From Acidisoma sp965199065 (GTDB lineage Bacteria > Pseudomonadota > Alphaproteobacteria > Acetobacterales > Acetobacteraceae): a stretch of 64,000 nucleotides of DNA. Where the stretch lies: positions 868,001 to 932,000 of the forward strand of contig NZ_CBDAQN010000001.1 of the NCBI RefSeq assembly GCF_965199065.1, in the 5' to 3' direction. Under the pieces are notes generated by a model. It saw only the letters and a program-made list of their open reading frames with translations, had not been told where the DNA came from and did no database searches. Of the stretch, positions 25,426 to 34,480 are shown one piece after another. The position numbers and the translations under genes were made by a program. Numbering within the stretch: the stretch's first letter is position 1; every line of letters starts with the position of its first letter.

Positions 25426-26426
25426 CGCCGGCGCCTCACGGCTCGCCCGATCATGTTGGCTGAGATGACCGCCGCGAGCAGGAACACGCCCTCGTAGAAG
25501 GTTTGATAGAGCGGATCGATGTGGGCGAAGAACAGGATGTTCACGACCATTACGGTGACGAAAGCGCCGAACAGCGCCCCCAGCCCGCTGCCGCGTCCGC
25601 CGAACAGGCTGACGCCGCCCAGCACCGCCGCCACGATCGAGGTCAACGTATAGGTGTCGCCAGTGGTCGCGTCGCCCGCCGTGGCATTGGCGGCGAGGAA
25701 CAGCCCGCCGCAGGCCGAGGCCACGCCGCCCAGCATGTAGGCGAGGATCACCGTGCGCTTGACCGAGATGCCGTGGCTGCTCGCCGCCGTCGCGTCGTTG
25801 CCGACGGCGTAGACCGCGACACCGAGCCGGGTGCGGCGGAAGATGGCCCACAGCCCGCCGATAATCGGGATGTAGAGCAGCGAGATCGGGTAGTTCGGGT
25901 TGGCGAGCACGTTGGTGAAGCCTGGCGGTATGGCGCCCCCCGGTTGCGGGAGGATGCGGATCGCCAGCCCCTGGAAGATCGAGAGCGTCGCCAGCGTCAC
26001 CAGGATGGGCTGCAACCGTCCGACCGCCACCAGCACGCCGTTGAGCAGCCCGCAGGCCGCCCCGATGAGCAGGATCGCGACCGTCCAGAGCGTGGTCGAT
26101 ACCGGCCCGCCCATGAGCGTCTGCGCGGCGACGGCGTTGGTGAGGTCGATGACGCCGCCAACAGAGAGATCGATGCCTCTGGTCAGCACCACGAGCGTTT
26201 GGGCAAGAGCGGCGAAGGCAAGCGGCATCGTGTTGTCGAGCGTCGACGTGAGCTCGAACCCGCCGGGGAAGCGGTGCTGGGCGATGACGAAGAGCGCGCA
26301 GTAGCCGATGACGCAGGCGGCGAGCAGGCCGATGACCAGCACCAGCCCGACATTCTGGACCAGTGCGTGGGACGCGCGGCCGCGGCGGGCGCCGCTCGCC
26401 ATGAGAACAGTCTGGGGAAGAGACAT
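25422..26426 (-). CDS. Sugar-type ABC transporter permease (RbsC family), first permease
   Basis: This 334-residue permease has about nine to ten helices and the family motif LTRGIDLSVGGVIDL near residue 88, with LGGVSLFGGRGSGLGALFG near residue 272. The presence of two different permeases suggests a heterodimeric channel. It lies 9 bases downstream of the ATPase gene. The ATG at 26426 is used. Confidence 0.9.
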   Translation of the reverse strand: MSLPQTVLMASGARRGRASHALVQNVGLVLVIGLLAACVIGYCALFVIAQHRFPGGFELTSTLDNTMPLAFAALAQTLVVLTRGIDLSVGGVIDLTNAVAAQTLMGGPVSTTLWTVAILLIGAACGLLNGVLVAVGRLQPILVTLATLSIFQGLAIRILPQPGGAIPPGFTNVLANPNYPISLLYIPIIGGLWAIFRRTRLGVAVYAVGNDATAASSHGISVKRTVILAYMLGGVASACGGLFLAANATAGDATTGDTYTLTSIVAAVLGGVSLFGGRGSGLGALFGAFVTVMVVNILFFAHIDPLYQTFYEGVFLLAAVISANMIGRAVRRRR

Positions 26427-26435
26427 GACTGGCGC

Positions 26436-27935
26436 TCAGGCGGCGAGATGATCGCGGACGGCGGCGGAGACGATGTCCTCCGCGGTGATGCCGGGCGCCT
26501 GCAGCTCGGCGGCCACGACGCCCTCGCGCATCACCAGCACCCGGTGGCAGAGATGCGCCAGTTCCTCCGCATCGCTGGAATAGAAAACGATGGCGTGTCC
26601 CTCCGTCGCGAGCTTGAGCACAAGCTCGTAGATTTCATGCTTGGTGGCAACGTCGACGCCGCGGGTCACGTCGTAGAGCAGCAGGATCTGGCACTCGGCA
26701 AGAAGCCAGCGCCCCAGCAGCACCTTCTGCTGGTTGCCGCCGGAGAGCGCGCCGACGGGCTGGTTGATGCCCGATGTGCGCACGCGCAGGCTGTCGACGA
26801 CACTCTGCGCCGCTTGCCGCTCCTCGGCCGGTTTGAGCACGCCGAAGCGCGTCAGCCGCTTGAGGATGACGAGCGTCGCGTTGTCACGGATGCTCATCCG
26901 CAGCAGCAGGCCCTCGGTCTTGCGGTCCTCGGGCACGAGCGCCACCCCCGCGGCAATCGCGGCCCGCGGCGAACGGAACGTCCGCGGCTTGCCGTGAACG
27001 ACCAACTGGCCGCTGCTCGCATGCGCGTCGCCGAACAACATGCGGAACAGCTCGCGATGGCCGTGGCCCGCGAGGCCGCCGACGCCGAGCACCTCGCCCG
27101 CGTGAAGGCTGAAGGAAACGCCGCGTACGTTCGGCCCGCCGAGCGCCTGGGCGTCGAGCGCCACCTTCGGCGCATTCGGGAGCGGGGGCAGCGGCGGATA
27201 AAGCGCCTCCACGCGCCGGCCGGTCATCAGCCGCACGGCTTCGTCCTCATCGATGTCGGTAAACGTGCCGACATCCTTGCCGCCGCGAAAGATCGTGATG
27301 CGGTCGGCAATGCTGCGGATCTCCGCCCAGCGGTGCGAGGTGAAGACGACGCAGGCGCCGCGTGCCCGCAAGGCGCGGATCTGGCCGAACAGCCACTCCA
27401 CCTCCCGCTCGACCAGCGAAGAGGTGGGCTCGTCGAGAAACAGGATCTGCGGATCGTTGCTGATGGCGCGCACAATCTCGATTGTCTGGCGCTCGGCGAG
27501 CGAGATGTCCTCGACCAGTGCGCGCGGATCGATGTGCATCACGCCGAACTGCGCGAGCAACGCGTCCGCGTCACGGATTGTCGCCGAGCGGCTGATGAGG
27601 CCGGAGCCGCCCTTAGGCTCGCGCAGCAGCAGCAGGTTCTCGGCGACCGTCATCCACGGCAGGAGCGTGAGTTCCTGGAACACTGTCCAGGCGCCGAGGT
27701 CGTGCGCCGCCTGGGGACCCGACAGCGACACCTCCTGGCCGCGAATGCGTACCGTGCCGGTGTCCGGACGCACACGCCCGCCGAGGATTTTGATGAGCGT
27801 CGACTTCCCGGCTCCGTTCTCGCCGACGAGGGCATGCACCTCGCCGGCGGTGGCGGTGAAGGAGGCGGCCGTCAGGGCCGCCACACCGCCATAGGATTTC
27901 CCGACCTCGACCGCGTCGACCGCGGACGCCGCCAT
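26436..27935 (-). CDS. Sugar ABC transporter ATPase with two nucleotide-binding domains
   Basis: This 499-residue RbsA/XylG-type protein fuses two ATPase domains. Domain 1 has Walker A GENGAGKSTLIK, signature SLAERQ and Walker B ILFLDEPTSSL. Domain 2 has GLAGHGHRELFR in place of Walker A, as is normal for this family, the signature LSGGNQQK and a Walker B region reading LLLYDVTRGVDV, where the usual DEP is YDV. Hydrolysis therefore probably occurs at the first site only. The start is the ATG at 27935, with a GTG two codons earlier as the alternative; the upstream gene ends 8 bases before. Confidence 0.92.
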   Translation of the reverse strand: MAASAVDAVEVGKSYGGVAALTAASFTATAGEVHALVGENGAGKSTLIKILGGRVRPDTGTVRIRGQEVSLSGPQAAHDLGAWTVFQELTLLPWMTVAENLLLLREPKGGSGLISRSATIRDADALLAQFGVMHIDPRALVEDISLAERQTIEIVRAISNDPQILFLDEPTSSLVEREVEWLFGQIRALRARGACVVFTSHRWAEIRSIADRITIFRGGKDVGTFTDIDEDEAVRLMTGRRVEALYPPLPPLPNAPKVALDAQALGGPNVRGVSFSLHAGEVLGVGGLAGHGHRELFRMLFGDAHASSGQLVVHGKPRTFRSPRAAIAAGVALVPEDRKTEGLLLRMSIRDNATLVILKRLTRFGVLKPAEERQAAQSVVDSLRVRTSGINQPVGALSGGNQQKVLLGRWLLAECQILLLYDVTRGVDVATKHEIYELVLKLATEGHAIVFYSSDAEELAHLCHRVLVMREGVVAAELQAPGITAEDIVSAAVRDHLAA

Positions 27936-27943
27936 GCTCACAC

Positions 27944-29038
27944 TCAGACCGGCGGCAGGTTGATGTACAGCTTGTCGGGGCATGCGCTGGCGCTGACTGC
28001 CGCGGCGGCGCAGATGTCGACGGGGGAGGTGGGTCCGCCGGCGGTGAAGTCGTCGAAGAAGCTGTCGGGCTGGTCGGTGAAGACGTTGACGCCGAGCTTG
28101 AGGTCCGCGTTGCTCAGGAAGACGTTCGGCACGTTGATGTCCCTCTTGGGATAGCTGCCCTCGAGGATGCGGCGCGCGAGTTCCAGGGCCATCAACGACA
28201 GATAGGGAGGGCTGCCGGAGGAGTAGCCGGTCACCTGATGGCCGCCGATACCGAGCATCATCTTGCGGAACCCATTCTCGCATTCGCCGGCGGTCGGCGG
28301 GAGCGGGCGATTGGCGGAAATGAACGCCTTGAGCGCGCCATCCGTGCCGCCCTGGCACCATATCGCGTCGATCTTGGGCAGCGAGGGAAGCACGGCCGCC
28401 GTGTTGCGCTCGGCGGTGGAGCTATCCCACATGCCGGTGAAGCGGTTGACGACCTTGATGCCGGGGTGCTGCGCCCAGACGCTGTCGGCGCCCTTGTTGC
28501 GGTCGAGGTCGACCTGGGTGCCGGCGACGCCCGTCACCATGATGACGTTGCCCTGGCCGTTGATCTGCTTGACGATCCACTCGGCCCAGCCTTTGCCGAG
28601 ATCGAACTGGCTGATGTTGACCTTGATGGCGGAGGGGGCCGTCACGCCGCTGTCGAAGCAGATGACGAGGATGCCGCGCGACGTCGCCTGGTGGATGATG
28701 CCATTCAACGCGGTCGGCGAGGCGGCATCGATGCAGATGGCATCGACTTCCTCGGCGATGAGGTTGGAGAACTGCTGGGACTGCTTGCTCACGTCATTGC
28801 CGGAGTTGAACACCGAGCCCTGAACCTGGGATTTGAACGGTTCCATCAGCAGCGCGGCCTTGAAGACGTTCTCCATCTCCAGACGCCACTTGTTGCCGAT
28901 GTAGGAGTTGGAGAGCGCGATCTTGTGGACCTTGCCGGAGGACTGAGCCCAGCTTGGTCGCGCTGCCAACAGTGGCAGCCCCGCCACCCCAAGGCCGGCC
29001 GTTCGTAGCAGAGCGCGTCGTGTGGCTTGGTACGTCAT
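27944..29038 (-). CDS. Sugar ABC transporter periplasmic binding protein
   Basis: This 364-residue periplasmic-binding protein is of the ribose/LacI-like type (Peripla_BP_4). The N-terminus TRRALLRTAGLGVAG is a twin-arginine-type signal with cleavage near PSWAQ. The core has KIALSNSYIGNKWR, AICIDAASPTALNGI and the ILVICFDSGV hinge segment. It is first in the operon binding protein-ATPase-permease-permease, all on the minus strand. The ATG at 29038 follows GGGGG. The ligand cannot be read from sequence; no sugar catabolic genes or regulator lie adjacent. Confidence 0.9.
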   Translation of the reverse strand: MTYQATRRALLRTAGLGVAGLPLLAARPSWAQSSGKVHKIALSNSYIGNKWRLEMENVFKAALLMEPFKSQVQGSVFNSGNDVSKQSQQFSNLIAEEVDAICIDAASPTALNGIIHQATSRGILVICFDSGVTAPSAIKVNISQFDLGKGWAEWIVKQINGQGNVIMVTGVAGTQVDLDRNKGADSVWAQHPGIKVVNRFTGMWDSSTAERNTAAVLPSLPKIDAIWCQGGTDGALKAFISANRPLPPTAGECENGFRKMMLGIGGHQVTGYSSGSPPYLSLMALELARRILEGSYPKRDINVPNVFLSNADLKLGVNVFTDQPDSFFDDFTAGGPTSPVDICAAAAVSASACPDKLYINLPPV

Positions 29039-29184
29039 GGTGTTCCCCCAGAATCGAGCCGCGGTTGTCTTGCCGCCAGCGCTCTTATGTCGCTGGCGAA
29101 CCAACCTAAATTGGTCGGGGGCACCATTAAGCGACCGTCGGGGTTTGTCCAGAGCATCCTGCGCGAAACAGCGATTTCCGGCGC

Positions 29185-32100
29185 TCACGCGGCGCCCAGA
29201 TACCCTGTCACTTCAGCGATATACGCGGCCTGCCGGCGCCGCAGCTTCTGGTCCGCCTTGAGCAGGGTCGCGACCACCTTCTGCACGGAGGCGATCTCCT
29301 TCACATGGCGCTTGGCATCCAGCGCGTGCGTGAGGCTCTTGCCATGACGACGGTGGCGGTTGAGGGGCTCCGCCACGTAGCAGATGCGGGCGCCCGGCTG
29401 ATTCAGGATATCGGTATAGAGAAGCCAGTCGCCGGCCATGCGGTATTCCGCGAGCGCGTTGCCGCAGCGGTCGAGCGCCGCGAGCAAAGCCTCCCGGCGC
29501 CACAGCACGCCGCTGACGTTGAGGATGATGTTCCGTTCCGCCATGCAGCGGGCGAGAAACTCCTGGCCGCCGAAAAGCCCGTCGGCGGCGAGCAGGCCCG
29601 GCGCCACGCGGTTGTAGTAGCTTTTGTAGCTGTCGCTGAGCACGGTGCCGCTCTCGTCGATTGCGGTGCTGTCGCAGAAGGCCATCACGGCATCCGGCTG
29701 CGCTTCCAGCGCTCCCAGCAGGCGCGTGAGGAACCGCGGATCGCTCTCGTCGTCGGCCTCGGCGATCCAGAGGAACTCACCCGTGGCGGCCTCGGCGGCC
29801 CGCCGCCACTGCCGGAAAACGGAGCCTGAGTTCTGCTCGTTCACCATGATGCGGAGGTCCCGCCCGGCCGCCTCCGCCGCTTTGCGGGCGACCGCGATGC
29901 TCTCATCCGTCGAGGCGTCGTCGAGCAGGATCACGTCGCGCAGTGGCATCCATTGCCGGAACACCGACTGCAGACGGCTCTCGAGGTGATGGGCGTAGTT
30001 GTAGTTCGGGATAACCGCCGAGACAGTGAGCAGGTTGCACTCGGTAAGGTCGGCGAGGTCCCGGGCATAGGTTGCGAAGTTGAAGTGCTCATGAGCGACT
30101 GCGGCAAGGCGGGCGCGGCGGGCATCGAGCGCCTCGGCGTCCAGGCTGCAGACGGCGCCTACGGCCTCTGCCATGGCAGCCACGTCGCCACGCCGCACCA
30201 CCTGTCCGGCGTCGTGGTCGATGAGCATGTCGGGAATGCCGCCGGAACTCGCAAAGGCAATCGTCGGCAGGCCCGCGCTCATCGCTTCGAGGACGGAGGA
30301 GGGGAACGGGTCCTCCCGCGAGGTGAGGATGAAGGCATCGGCGGCCGAGAGCAGGGCATCCAGATCACGCCTGAAGCCGAGTAGATGGAAGGTGCCGCTT
30401 TCCTCGGCCGCCTGGATCTCGGGCGCCATGTAGCTCGTGATCTCCCGGTCCATGTTGCCGGCCCAGGCGAGATGCACTCCAGGCCCGCTGCTCTGCAACG
30501 CGCGCCAAAGCTGCAGGAAGAGATCGAAGCCTTTCCGCATATCGGCAAAACCGACGCCGATGATGAGCCGGTTCTGTGCGGACAGGCCAAGCTCGCGCCG
30601 CACGCGGGCCCGCTTCGAGTGATCGAACCGCATGGGCTGGTAGACGCCCTGCGGCAGGATATGTGCTTCGGCGCGGCCGTGCTCGCCCTCGCCGATCAGA
30701 TCGAGAATGCCGTCCCGCACCGCCGCCGCCGGATATACCGTGCGGGCGGCGCCGGCGAGCCCGCGCCGCGTCGCCTGGGTAAGGCTTTTCTCGCGGATCA
30801 GGCTGGGCAGTTCGTGGACCAGCAGCGTCGTGGCGATCCCGGCCTGGGTCAGGACAGGGCACGCGCCGCCGGCCGCGACCGTGTTGACGATCGCGCAGCG
30901 GAAGCCACGCTCTGCAAGCTTCGCTGCCTGTGGCGGCAGATCCGAGATGCGCCCGGTGATCGTGACCGGGGCCGCCTCGGCGTAGTCCTGCACCATCGGG
31001 CCGCCTTCGAGCAGGAGGAACTCGACTGACAGCCCATGCGCCCGGCGGAGTTGCCGGCCAAGCGCGAGCAGCAGCGTCTGCGCCCCATGCCGGTGCGCGT
31101 CGTGCCCGACGAGCAGTATCTTGCCGCGATCGGCGGCCGTGGTATCGAGGCTGACGGCACGGGACAGCGCATTGAGATAGGCCGCGCCGTAGTAGATGTC
31201 GGGCTCCAGATAGGCGCCCTCCGCCCACTCGTTCCACGCATTGATGCAGACGATGGGCTGGCCGAAGACGGGTGCCGCCTGAGCCTGCTCGATCAACGCC
31301 GAAACCCAATGGCCGAAGGCCGCCGGCGTGCTGCCGTGCAGCACCAGGCCGCGGCCTTCGCGGCGCGCATCGTTGTCCCAGCTCGGCACCGCGGTCTTGA
31401 TCAGCGGATAAGCAGGCCGCGGCTCGCTCAGCGAGACCTCCACTGTCTCCTGGTAGCTGATGACGTGGGTCTTCGCCTCCATGTCCAGCCATTCGAGACT
31501 GTCGTTGATCTTGGACAGGTTGGCGGTCAGCTTGTGGGGCGGGAACTCGATCGCGCCGTCGAGGCCGAACTCGCGCGGATCGGTGGCGTCGAAACCCTGG
31601 CCCATCATCATGATGGGGTTTTCGCCGCAGAGGGTACGGAACAGCCCGCGCCAGCGCTCGATGGTTTCGGGCGCGTTAGGGATCAGGCCCGGCCGGTAGA
31701 TCATCAGCACCGGCCGACCTTCAAGCCGGATGTAGCGCGGATCGGCGAAGTGGCGGCCGAAGGTGAGGACAAGGTCTTCGTCCTCTGCCGGGCGGTAGTC
31801 CTGGCTGATCAGCACCTCGTCGTCGAAGCCGTCCCAGCGGCGGGTCCAGTTCTCGTTCGCCCACATCAGGCAGAAGGGCATGTCGAGCGTGGGGTCCGCG
31901 AGGAACCGGTCGAGCGGAGACTCCAGCAGGCGGTGGCCGTTGAACCAATAGAAATAGAAGACGAAGCCGTGCAGCCCTGAGGCTTTCGCCATCTTGATCT
32001 GCCGGCGCATGGTCTTCGGGTCATCGAGGCTGTAGTGCCCGAGGTCGCGCGGTGTGCGCGGCTGGTAATGCCCGACGAAGCGCGGCATGCCGCGGCCGAG

Positions 32101-32937
32101 GTTGGTCCACTCCGTAAAGCCACGACCCCACCAGGCATCGTTCTCCGGAATGCTGTGATACTGCGGCAGGTAGTAGGCCAGCACCCAGGCCTTCAGCCCG
32201 GCGGCGGCCGGCAGCGGCTCCCAAGCTTCGAACGCGCCGCCGGGCCGGGAAAAGCGCGCGATCTCGCCGTGGATCGTCGCTTCCTGGAGCGGGCGTTTGG
32301 CGTAGATGCCGACCTCGCCGCGCCGGCGCTGATAATCCAGCAACGGATTGGCTTCCGGCTGATGCCGCAAATAGCGCCGACGGTAGAAGGCGGTGTCGAA
32401 ATCGGCCGAGGGGGAGCGATCCTCGCGGAACCCGCGCTCCATGAAATGGGCGAAGGCATCCATCCTGGCGGCGGCTACATCAGCGTAGGTCGTCAGGTAG
32501 AACCCCGTGTCGAAATCGGGGTTGGGGCTGAAGGCGCCGGTCAGCCGCTCGCGCAGGTAATGCGCCAGGCATACCTCGCTCTCCGGCAGGCCGTAGGTTT
32601 CCCGGTACCAGAGCGGATCGAAGAGCAGCGAGGGACGCCGACCCTCCTGTTCGCCGTGGAGGATGTAGTGGACAAGTGGATTGACCCCCTCGGACGCCAC
32701 ATCCCTGTAGTAGGTCAGATACCAGTTGGTGTCGAAGTAGAGGTTGGGCTGCTGGCCCTGTTTCCAGCCCTCGTTGCACCACTCGACGAGGGCGACGCCG
32801 GCATCGACGCCATACGCGCCGCAGAACCAGTCGAGGTCGAACAAACCGCTCCGGAGTATGAGTTCAGATGTTTCGGTTGTGACACTAGCAGTCTTCAAGT
32901 CGATCCTATCAATGTCGCCATCGTCCAAAAGGATCAT
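29185..32937 (-). CDS. Triple-domain glycosyltransferase: WbsX, GT4 and GT2 in one chain
   Basis: This 1250-residue cytoplasmic protein starts with three to four repeats of the FDxxWYxxxYxDV type (about 30-200) found at the head of many rhamnan or O-antigen glycosyltransferases. Next is a WbsX domain (about 225-580) with YYLPQYHSIPENDAWWG and GFTEWTN. A GT4 domain (about 600-960) follows, with GVGFADMRKGFDLF and EDPFPSSVLEAMSAGLP. The C-terminal GT2 domain (about 975-1210) has VIPNYNY, LLDDASTDES and AEADDESDP. The ATG at 32937 is used; a TTG at 32967 is also possible. It likely assembles a surface glycan. Confidence 0.85.
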   Translation of the reverse strand: MILLDDGDIDRIDLKTASVTTETSELILRSGLFDLDWFCGAYGVDAGVALVEWCNEGWKQGQQPNLYFDTNWYLTYYRDVASEGVNPLVHYILHGEQEGRRPSLLFDPLWYRETYGLPESEVCLAHYLRERLTGAFSPNPDFDTGFYLTTYADVAAARMDAFAHFMERGFREDRSPSADFDTAFYRRRYLRHQPEANPLLDYQRRRGEVGIYAKRPLQEATIHGEIARFSRPGGAFEAWEPLPAAAGLKAWVLAYYLPQYHSIPENDAWWGRGFTEWTNLGRGMPRFVGHYQPRTPRDLGHYSLDDPKTMRRQIKMAKASGLHGFVFYFYWFNGHRLLESPLDRFLADPTLDMPFCLMWANENWTRRWDGFDDEVLISQDYRPAEDEDLVLTFGRHFADPRYIRLEGRPVLMIYRPGLIPNAPETIERWRGLFRTLCGENPIMMMGQGFDATDPREFGLDGAIEFPPHKLTANLSKINDSLEWLDMEAKTHVISYQETVEVSLSEPRPAYPLIKTAVPSWDNDARREGRGLVLHGSTPAAFGHWVSALIEQAQAAPVFGQPIVCINAWNEWAEGAYLEPDIYYGAAYLNALSRAVSLDTTAADRGKILLVGHDAHRHGAQTLLLALGRQLRRAHGLSVEFLLLEGGPMVQDYAEAAPVTITGRISDLPPQAAKLAERGFRCAIVNTVAAGGACPVLTQAGIATTLLVHELPSLIREKSLTQATRRGLAGAARTVYPAAAVRDGILDLIGEGEHGRAEAHILPQGVYQPMRFDHSKRARVRRELGLSAQNRLIIGVGFADMRKGFDLFLQLWRALQSSGPGVHLAWAGNMDREITSYMAPEIQAAEESGTFHLLGFRRDLDALLSAADAFILTSREDPFPSSVLEAMSAGLPTIAFASSGGIPDMLIDHDAGQVVRRGDVAAMAEAVGAVCSLDAEALDARRARLAAVAHEHFNFATYARDLADLTECNLLTVSAVIPNYNYAHHLESRLQSVFRQWMPLRDVILLDDASTDESIAVARKAAEAAGRDLRIMVNEQNSGSVFRQWRRAAEAATGEFLWIAEADDESDPRFLTRLLGALEAQPDAVMAFCDSTAIDESGTVLSDSYKSYYNRVAPGLLAADGLFGGQEFLARCMAERNIILNVSGVLWRREALLAALDRCGNALAEYRMAGDWLLYTDILNQPGARICYVAEPLNRHRRHGKSLTHALDAKRHVKEIASVQKVVATLLKADQKLRRRQAAYIAEVTGYLGAA

Positions 32938-33255
32938 CCGTTGGTAACCTGCACCCAAAAGAGGCAAAACTTCCTAACTAGCCACGTCGTATGGGCAGGG
33001 CTTGGCGCGCGTTGAACATGCCAAATACCTGGATCGTTACAAAAATTAAACCGGAATGAGTAGGAAGGGATGTTACCCGCACCTTTGGGTAGCCACCGCC
33101 TCACCTTAAGACGGGAGACAGATTTGATTTTCTACCCGGAACAACCCCGGCGTGGCAATCACGAAATGAAAAGCCGGAGGGAGTTTCCGGCCGCGGACCG
33201 GGTGACGCTCATCAAACAGATGGACGCGCGGATAGCACCCTGGCGCACGCCGGCT
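32938..33255. other. Intergenic region between the large glycosyltransferase and the Sua5-type gene
   Basis: These 318 bases are relatively AT-rich. They contain the putative minus-strand promoter area of the glycosyltransferase gene and the terminator of the threonylcarbamoyl-AMP synthase at 33165-33191. No supported gene was found. Confidence 0.5.
33165..33191 (-). terminator. Terminator of the threonylcarbamoyl-AMP synthase gene
   Basis: On the minus strand, GCCGGA pairs with TCCGGC around a 7-base loop and is followed directly by TTTTCATT. It begins about 65 bases after the stop of the gene ending at 33256. Confidence 0.7.
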
Positions 33256-34227
33256 TCAGCGGTGGGCGGCTCTGCTAAGTCGGTCGTTGATGGCGGCGCC
33301 CAGGCCTTCCCTGGGAACCGGCATGACTGCGATCCCTCGACACCCAAGGGCGCGGCCCTGGCTGTCGAGCCAGCGGAGACCGGCGAACAGTCGCGCTGCC
33401 GCCTCAGCGAGATTGCCGACCTCACTGAGGTTGAAGGAAAGCACCGCACCGGGGATCGCCGGCCCGAAGGCAAGCAGCGCCTCGTTCTCGGCGACCTCCG
33501 TCGCGTTCAGCCGCAAGGGCAGGTCTGGGGAGTAGTGGGAGAGCGATTGTCCGGGCGATCGTGGCGCCGCTGCGTCATGGTCTTCCGCGGCGGCCATCGC
33601 CGGCGCGACCTCCCGCAGCGCTTCGAGGGTGACGCCGCCGGCGCGCAGCAGGTTGGGCCGCGAACCGCTGAGGTCGACCACTGTGGACTCGAGGCCGACG
33701 GCGCAGGCACCGCCATCGATCACCGCGGCGATGCGGCCGTCGAGCCCCTCCAGCACGTGCTGCGCCGTCGTCGGGCTGACGCGGCCCGAAAGGTTGGCCG
33801 AGGGCGCGGCGACCGCTCGCCCGACCGCCGCCAGAAGCCGTTGCGCGACAGGATGGGCAGGGACGCGCACCGCCTGCGTGTCGAGGCCCGCGCCCGCCAG
33901 CCGGGCGACGGTGCAGAGCGGACGCCGGGGCAGGACGAGGGTGAGGGGGCCGGGCCAGAAGGCCTCGGCAAGTCGCTCGGCAAGCGCTGACGGCTCCACG
34001 TCGCCGAATGCGGCGGCGGCCGTCGCGTAATGGGCGATGAGCGGGTTGAAGCTCGGCCGGTTCTTGGCGCCGTAGATGGCGGCCACGGCGGCCTCATCCG
34101 TTGCATCGGCGCCGAGGCCGTAGACCGTCTCGGTTGGAAAGGCGACCAGTTGCCCCGCTCTCAGCAGAGCCGCGGCCTGTGCGATGCCGGCAGCGTCGGG
34201 AACGAGCCGCAACGTGGCAACGCTCAT
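33256..34227 (-). CDS. L-threonylcarbamoyladenylate synthase (Sua5 type)
   Basis: This enzyme makes threonylcarbamoyl-AMP from threonine, bicarbonate and ATP for the t6A37 modification of ANN-decoding tRNAs. The 323-residue protein is the two-domain Sua5 form: a YrdC domain (about 15-200) with VAFPTETVYGLGADAT, KNRPSFNPLIAH, FWPGPLTLVL and APSANLSG, then a linker with SHYSPDLPLRL and a Rossmann-like Sua5 domain. The ATG at 34227 is chosen over a longer frame because MSVATLRL gives the usual N-terminus. It is divergent from pepA. Confidence 0.92.
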   Translation of the reverse strand: MSVATLRLVPDAAGIAQAAALLRAGQLVAFPTETVYGLGADATDEAAVAAIYGAKNRPSFNPLIAHYATAAAAFGDVEPSALAERLAEAFWPGPLTLVLPRRPLCTVARLAGAGLDTQAVRVPAHPVAQRLLAAVGRAVAAPSANLSGRVSPTTAQHVLEGLDGRIAAVIDGGACAVGLESTVVDLSGSRPNLLRAGGVTLEALREVAPAMAAAEDHDAAAPRSPGQSLSHYSPDLPLRLNATEVAENEALLAFGPAIPGAVLSFNLSEVGNLAEAAARLFAGLRWLDSQGRALGCRGIAVMPVPREGLGAAINDRLSRAAHR

Positions 34228-34480
34228 GCGCCGCCGCCTACCGGTGGAGAAGCTCCCCGGTACTCGAAAAGACACGTCCGGCAATACTCCTCGCGCGAAA
34301 TCAAAACCTTCCTAACCTATTGTTGCGTGTCGGCGACGGCCACCACCCGAAGCGGGTGATAGTCGGGACTGGCACGAGTGGCAAAGCGTGCGACAACTGT
34401 TAGTGTCGCACGTCGAATGTCATGACACGTCCGCGGCGGCTGCCGATGCGCGGCAGGCGCCGCACCTAAAGGATCATTCC

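Noticed and set aside
25503..28154. An 883-codon plus-strand open frame
   Set aside because: It is antisense to the ABC permease and ATPase genes, which carry intact motifs. Its composition is that of a shadow frame.
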